Shown here: positions 58,966-64,000 of the stretch, piece by piece
Position numbering within the stretch: position 1 is the first letter of the stretch
How the letters are laid out: every line of letters begins with the position of its first letter
Assembly: GCA_006176705.1 (NCBI GenBank)
Contig: QRFJ01000379.1
Coordinates: forward strand, 992,001-1,056,000
DNA length: 64,000 bases
Source of the DNA: Cocos nucifera
Lineage: Eukaryota; Streptophyta; Magnoliopsida; Arecales; Arecaceae
Direction of reading: 5' to 3'
Program-made: the position numbers and the translations under genes
Notes under the pieces: generated by a model
Databases searched by the model: none
What the model was told of the DNA's origin: nothing
Seen by the model: only the letters and a program-made list of their open reading frames with translations

Positions 58966-59248
58966 CGTCTGGAAGGACCTTGTCGTCTACATGAATTCAA
59001 CGACCAACTCAATACAAATCAACATACATACAGGCGACCTTAAAAGAGTCCGAACTTCTTTGGAATTGTTGTAATCTGAAGCTCTTCACTGCCAATGCTT
59101 ACTCCATTCGAACTTCAACTATTAAATCCCAATGGACTGGCACATCACAATAATGAAGATCACTTTCCATAACAAACTCCACGTGGCTCTGATCGGCTCA
59201 CTACCAGGTAGTTACAGCTATCACCATCTATTTGTTATAGTCTCTGTC

Positions 59249-59256
59249 TATAAAAG
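59249..59256 (+). promoter_or_regulatory. TATA box of the gypsy 3 LTR
   Basis: TATAAAAG in 'gtctataaaagggatc'. The 5-bp site used by the copia insertions in the other two LTR halves is 'ctctg' at 59242-59246, immediately upstream. Confidence 0.6.
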
Positions 59257-59540
59257 GGATCTTCCAGATACGTTTTCTCTCTAAACTGAAAACTCTGCTT
59301 CAATTTTCTGAGCACTCTATTTCTGTTGGCCAGATGAACTGACTTGATCGTCGAAGGATCTTGCTGGAGTCACCCTAACTCCAGTTAGGACTTGCCTTGC
59401 AGGTCATCGACAACGACCCCATCCTCTCCAGCTCCAGCTTGTTCCGGCGTTAACCAAATTCTGCACCAACAGTTGTCATAAACATATTGATAACTAGTTC
59501 GAGACCAGTTTTGTTATACATAAGTATATATGGATGCATT

Positions 59541-59626
59541 ATGCATGCAAGTAGTTTTCATACTACAAGAGTATTAAATTCTTAATAAAAGCATGCAAGT
59601 GGCTTTTGTATTGCAAGAGCATTATC
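59541..59626 (+). repeat. Two-copy degenerate tandem repeat, about 48 bp
   Basis: 'gcatgcaagtagttttcata' at 59543 recurs as 'gcatgcaagtggcttttgta' at 59591, each followed by a 'caagag.atta' stretch. It lies just outside the gypsy LTR. Confidence 0.6.
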
Positions 59627-60120
59627 TCCATGCAATGTTGTATTGGATCGAACCATCCGATTCATCCCATATCTTACTGTACGAGTCTCGGTGTCTCGTA
59701 CCATACCAACACTCGGTAAGTTATCTCATACCGTACTGAACCGCATACCATACTGACACTCAATATAGGGTTTGAAACTAAGACAGTGAACCTTGATTAT
59801 GCCCTTTATTGTTCAATTATGATTTACATTTATAATATATGCTTATTTTCTAGTTCAATCATCTTTCTATTGTATCCTAAAAAAATGCTTATAAATTTTA
59901 GTGCACCTTTTCCATTTTAAGACCGTCCATACAGGTACCATGGCATGCAAACATCGGAATGAAGCAACACCAGGTTCGGTCCAACAATAGCATGATTCTA
60001 CATGTGCAAGCCTGCACCATGATCAGCAGCCCTCGTCTAGCCTCACATGCCATGCAAGTTTCTAATTTATTTTGAATATCATTTCTAAAAAATGTTAGAT
60101 TTAGTGAGCTAATTTGTTTT

Positions 60121-60242
60121 GTAACTTAATCACATAACCCACTAACTTGAATCAGCATCAAGCCTCATTGGCCTTATTGCACCACAGGGATCCTCCGCCA
60201 TTTCAGGCACCCTCAAGTATGAATGCATGTTTCATTTATGTT
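60121..60242 (+). repeat. Diverged direct repeat, copy 1
   Basis: About 120 bp including 'cccactaacttgaatcagca', 'tcaagcctcattg' and 'aatgcatgtttcatttatg'. The same ordered blocks recur at 63271-63402 in the same orientation. Confidence 0.75.
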
Positions 60243-63200
60243 CGCTAAATGGTGGTTTGAATTTCATGTTAGGTCCTTTCTTTAGTACTTTGTAGGATCT
60301 TCACAGTTTGTATTTTCTAATGTTTTAACCTTGGACTTCTTAAGATATTTGAGTATTGAGTGCAGTGGCTGAAATACATAAACAAGGGACATGGCAGATG
60401 AAGTGCTAAACTGTGATTATATACTTGAAGATATTGTATTGTAAATTGTATTTCTGCTGTTGTTATTGGTACGTCGAACCATGCATTCATCTTTTCGCAA
60501 GATGCAATATGCAATGGCACGATACAGTTTAGAAGTTGGTATCATGACACGGTTTACAATTTGGTGGCATGGCACAGTCTACCAATACCTGGAAGCACAT
60601 GCTTTTTTGTATTCATTTCATTCACATGATGGTAGTCAGAGAAAACATTATGCATGACATTTTAGGCATTTTCGTACCGTATGCCCGCAAGATGTGTGCA
60701 TATTGCTTTCAAGGGTGGTCAAGAGGTCCGGTCAAACCAGGATTAAAAGATTGATTATTATTTTAAGCAGCATATTTTCAGGAATGACCTGTACAAAGCT
60801 TACACTAAGGCATAATTCTGTAATGAGGGAAATGAAGGGAACTTTTGCTGAAGTTCTGCTAGATTTTGCACTAGCTGACAACCAACGGTTGTTGGTTCTA
60901 GTTTATGATTTTGATAGGCATAATTTGGGCAGCAAGATCCTAAATCTTCCATATGCTATCATTAAAGATGGTTGTCATTTCCCATGTCAATAGCTATCAC
61001 CTACCCTCTTTGGTTAGATTAGAAACCATAAATTGAAATAGATTTCTCCACTTTAGTCCGTTGCATCCAGTTATGTACAATAGCACTCTACAAGGGCTAA
61101 TAAGACATAAATAATACAGTCAAAACTTCACAACCAAATGGCATTTTATGTGTGTTCGTCTTCCAGAACTTTATATCAGCATGTATTTGGTCCCCTCCAG
61201 CCTCCACACATGATACGGCCAACCACAAATGGTTCAACCAAAAGAATATACTAGTACCCTGTTCCACTACAAGAAGACCTCTTTTGGTAACTTTGGAGTA
61301 TTCAAATAATTTGCACGCCAGGCATTCATGAGTTGTTTGCTTATAATCAGAGTTCATGTCAAGTTTTGATGGATTGGTAGGGTTCAACAGAACTACAACA
61401 AATCAAGTTTAGTATTTTCTCTAGGAGCAGTACGATCGCAAAACTTGGACCAAAATTACAGAATGTCTAGTCGATCAAAACGAGTCAATGGCATGGAAGA
61501 ATTCAGGTAGAATCAGACCCTTTACGATATTCATATCAATTTTCTTCTGCATTATTCTAGTTTGCATAATGACTAAATAAGCAGACTGAATTAGTTGTGT
61601 TCAAATGCTGAGAAAGTATTTGAATCAGGACCGATTTCAGATCAACAAAATGCCTCAGATTTAGTAACAGTGATGGTGCCAGAAACCACAACAACTAGCC
61701 TTCTATTAAGTTAAGCCTTCATTAAACCGGCTTTCCTCCAAGACTGATAATGTTATCTCACTTTGCCTTTATTCTCCCCAAAAAATTCAGCCAATTAAAT
61801 CTCTAACTCGATAAGAACGGATATTCTGATTGTAACTTTCCTATTCCAACAGAGTTGATACTTTAGGCACCGATCTAAGTCCTGGTTGGCATGGCATGAC
61901 ATGGATGGAACGCACAACATATTACCATTTCAGTGGCACATAGCGCTGGCACGATACCTGCTGTATATCAAAATTTGGCATTCTTTACAGGAGTAGATTG
62001 AAGAAAGCTGAAAAGAACAGAGGACACCTTCTCTATGGTTCTTTTCTTAAGAGATGAACTGTTGCTGGTAATAGGAATAGGAGTGCACTGGCATTCCAAA
62101 TTGCACACAACAGTGTAGTTCTAATAATCTTTTATGGATATTTTCATACAAGGCTTAAAGATGATCAGCAATTCATTGGTTTGTATTGCTTTTAGAATTG
62201 CTTTCTCTCCCCTTTCTTTCCCACTGTGTGAAGATTTTGGTCCTTGGTCGGGTGCTTGACATCTGTGGGGCAAAGGTTTGATTTCTATGAAGTCTGTACC
62301 TAGGGCTTAGTTTTGAAGTATGTGAAGTATGTACTGGAGGTTCTGGTTTTAATCCTTGTGAAATTTGATCTCCGTGAATATACTTATTTTGAAGCGTGTT
62401 TTGTAGTGCTGGTGCTTATTTTGATTTCTTTGTGAGTCTGACACTTGGCGGAGTGAGGCTGGCCAGATCGACAAATCTCATTCCTCTTGGTCTATGGCTT
62501 GGGAGACAAGCATACTGTTCTGTGACATAAAGTTCTTGGCGTCAACAAGGAAAAGCGAAATGTTAAAACTTCAATAAACTTTTTCGGAATTTCTATAGCT
62601 AACTTCTATCAAGGCATGCGAATTCTTCATCTGATCTGCTCTTCTTAGTTCTTAAGCAAACAAAGCAGAAAATAAAATTCAGTTAGGGAATCTTAAGAAC
62701 CAAGACTAATCTGGGCATGCCTAATGCTGTCTAACTAATCTATATCGGTTCAAGTGAATCTTTTAAATCAGAAAGATGTTCTTATTTTGGATCTATTGTA
62801 CAAAAAATGAGGGGTGGATGAAGATCATCTAATACAATAAGAGCATGCTGGATGTAGTCACATTGTCCTTTTAGGGCCTTGAGTGAAAGATGCATGGCTC
62901 TATGATACAACAAAAAATTAACGAAATGAAATAAGTCATGCAATGTTATGAAGTTTAGGATGTTTGAGAGTAAAGCAAGCCAAACTAAATATATGTTGCT
63001 CTGAATAAGATGCAGCCACCGAACCATGTTCCGAGATTCTTAATTTTTTTTCTTTTTTTCGGCTGTTGTTAATCACTACACCTTTGCGCTCATGCTTCTG
63101 GGAGGCACAATGCAGTTTGCACTGGCGCAGCATGGTTTGCCAGTATGGCACAATTTGCTGAACAACAGAGACCATGTTTCTGAGAAATAGAAAGATGCTT

Positions 63201-63270
63201 AGATCTTGTAACTCCCTAGCAAGGACCAAATGCATTATTATAGTTTCATTTTCAGGCCACTAACCTGTAT

Positions 63271-63402
63271 GTAATTTTTTATCGCAGAGCCCACTAACTT
63301 AAACCAGCATCAAGCCTCATTGTCATTGACCTTATTGTACTCCACAAATCCCCTTCCATCTCAGGCACCCATAGATATAAATGCATATTTCATTTATGAT
63401 AT
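63271..63402 (+). repeat. Diverged direct repeat, copy 2
   Basis: It carries 'cccactaacttaaaccagca', 'tcaagcctcattg' and 'aatgcatatttcatttatg' in the same order as 60121-60242, with a few small insertions. The copies are 3.15 kb apart. They could be ends of a decayed element or a segmental duplication. Confidence 0.75.
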
Positions 63403-64000
63403 AAATGCACATCCGTTGATCTGAGAATGGTTGCACCTCTGTTGCTTTTGACTTTTTCCCAAATGCTACGAAGGTAAGAAAACAGACACGTGTGGATACA
63501 TGTGAATTTTGATGACAAATCACAAGTCTTAAAAGGCAGATCCATTTGGAATTGGCTTAGGTCAAGGGTCAAGCTGATTTATTTGCAGCCCTAACCGTAA
63601 CGTAATAGTTCTACTTTTTGTGAATTTTGAACTCGCTGGAACCGTATGGTTTGCACTGGAATGGTATAGTTTGCAATGGTACAGCACAATTTACTAAATC
63701 CAAACAGGACTTCTATTCAGATAGCTTGAAAAAGGTTAAAGAAAATATCAAAATCATATAGAGAATATATGGTCAGCAATATCTGTAGATGCTCTTATGA
63801 TAACTACTCTTTTTAAATTTCTATTTTGTCACATAGACCATACAGGAAGCAAGAAGAGAATTCATGGCCCCACGAAATGCAAAGACATTTGGAGTTTACC
63901 ACAAGGCATGCATTTGCCTATCAAAATAAATGAGTTAGGAGAGCCAGTAGGAAATTATGCTTTTATGTTTTCTAACTTCTTTGGTACAATTGCTCAAAGG

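Larger units (their letters stand above)
58598..59471 (+). repeat. 3' LTR of gypsy 3, intact (874 bp)
   Basis: It runs from 'tattggggacaaaataa' (one change from the usual TG start) to '...ctgcaccaaca' at 59471. It contains the 29-bp repeats (58831-58965) and TATAAAAG at 59249. It is the only uninterrupted gypsy 1-type LTR in the window, so it serves as reference for the two split halves at 10989 and 28141. The right flank is unrelated DNA, so this is a true element end. Confidence 0.88.
59472..64000. other. Non-coding region without recognisable genes
   Basis: After the gypsy 3' LTR no transposon protein or host protein could be recognised on either strand. The longest open frames (for example 60694-60993, 99 codons) have no motif or family likeness. 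The composition looks different from the retrotransposon part, with C/A-rich words such as 'atggcacagttt' and 'gcatgcaagt'. It could be intergenic DNA or a large intron. Confidence 0.6.

Noticed and set aside
60694..60993. 99-codon plus-strand frame, possible small gene
   Set aside because: No recognisable motif, no supporting neighbours, and its length is within chance for this region. It is left in the non-coding entry.

Overview
The window is plant nuclear DNA made almost entirely of degenerate, nested LTR retrotransposons. I found no intact host gene, no rRNA or tRNA gene and no CRISPR array. The organism is very probably a monocot and possibly a palm. That guess rests only on the general look of the elements: AT-rich long-LTR Ty1/copia copies with Met-tRNA primer sites, and Ty3/gypsy copies of the Tat type with tandem repeats and antisense reading frames downstream of pol. 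Every coding region carries stops and frameshifts. Two runs of N (16151-17150 and 45727-46501) are assembly gaps.

Layout. (1) 1-10988: a long-LTR copia element on the minus strand (copia A), with a second partial LTR at its left. (2) 10989-16150: gypsy element 1 on the plus strand (right part of its 5' LTR, gag, protease, RT, integrase, then a ~116-bp tandem array). (3) 16151-24820: after the gap, the 3' half of a second gypsy subfamily (gypsy 2: RNase H, integrase, ~115-bp array, antisense ORFs, 3' LTR), apparently nested in gypsy 1. (4) 24821-28787: gypsy 1-type sequence resumes with an antisense coiled-coil ORF, then a CACTA (TNP2-like) transposase remnant, then the left part of a gypsy LTR. 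(5) 28788-37729: a second copy of the copia A family (copia B). (6) 37904-50383: another copia family. It comprises element E1 on the minus strand, then element F on the plus strand, whose gag-protease-integrase block is inverted relative to its own LTRs. (7) 50384-59471: the 3' half of a third gypsy copy (tandem array, antisense ORFs, 3' LTR), interrupted by a short gag-only copia-like element (52480-55907). (8) 59472-64000: non-coding, lower-copy-looking DNA with short diverged repeats.

How the parts relate. The gypsy elements share one plan: LTR, gag-pol, tandem array, antisense ORFs with a putative gypsy-type transposon domain and coiled coils, LTR. This fits the Tat lineage of Ty3/gypsy. 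The most striking structural observation is that the gypsy LTR pieces at 10989-11220 and 28141-28787 are exactly complementary halves of one 874-bp LTR. Each is cut at the same 5-bp site just upstream of the TATA box, and each abuts the same copia family in the same orientation. Nothing here is a demonstrably new functional system. The unusual items are structural: the shared LTR interruption, tandem arrays seeded inside elements, 28-29-bp repeats in the gypsy promoter region, a repeated hairpin in the copia leader, and the inverted coding block of element F.
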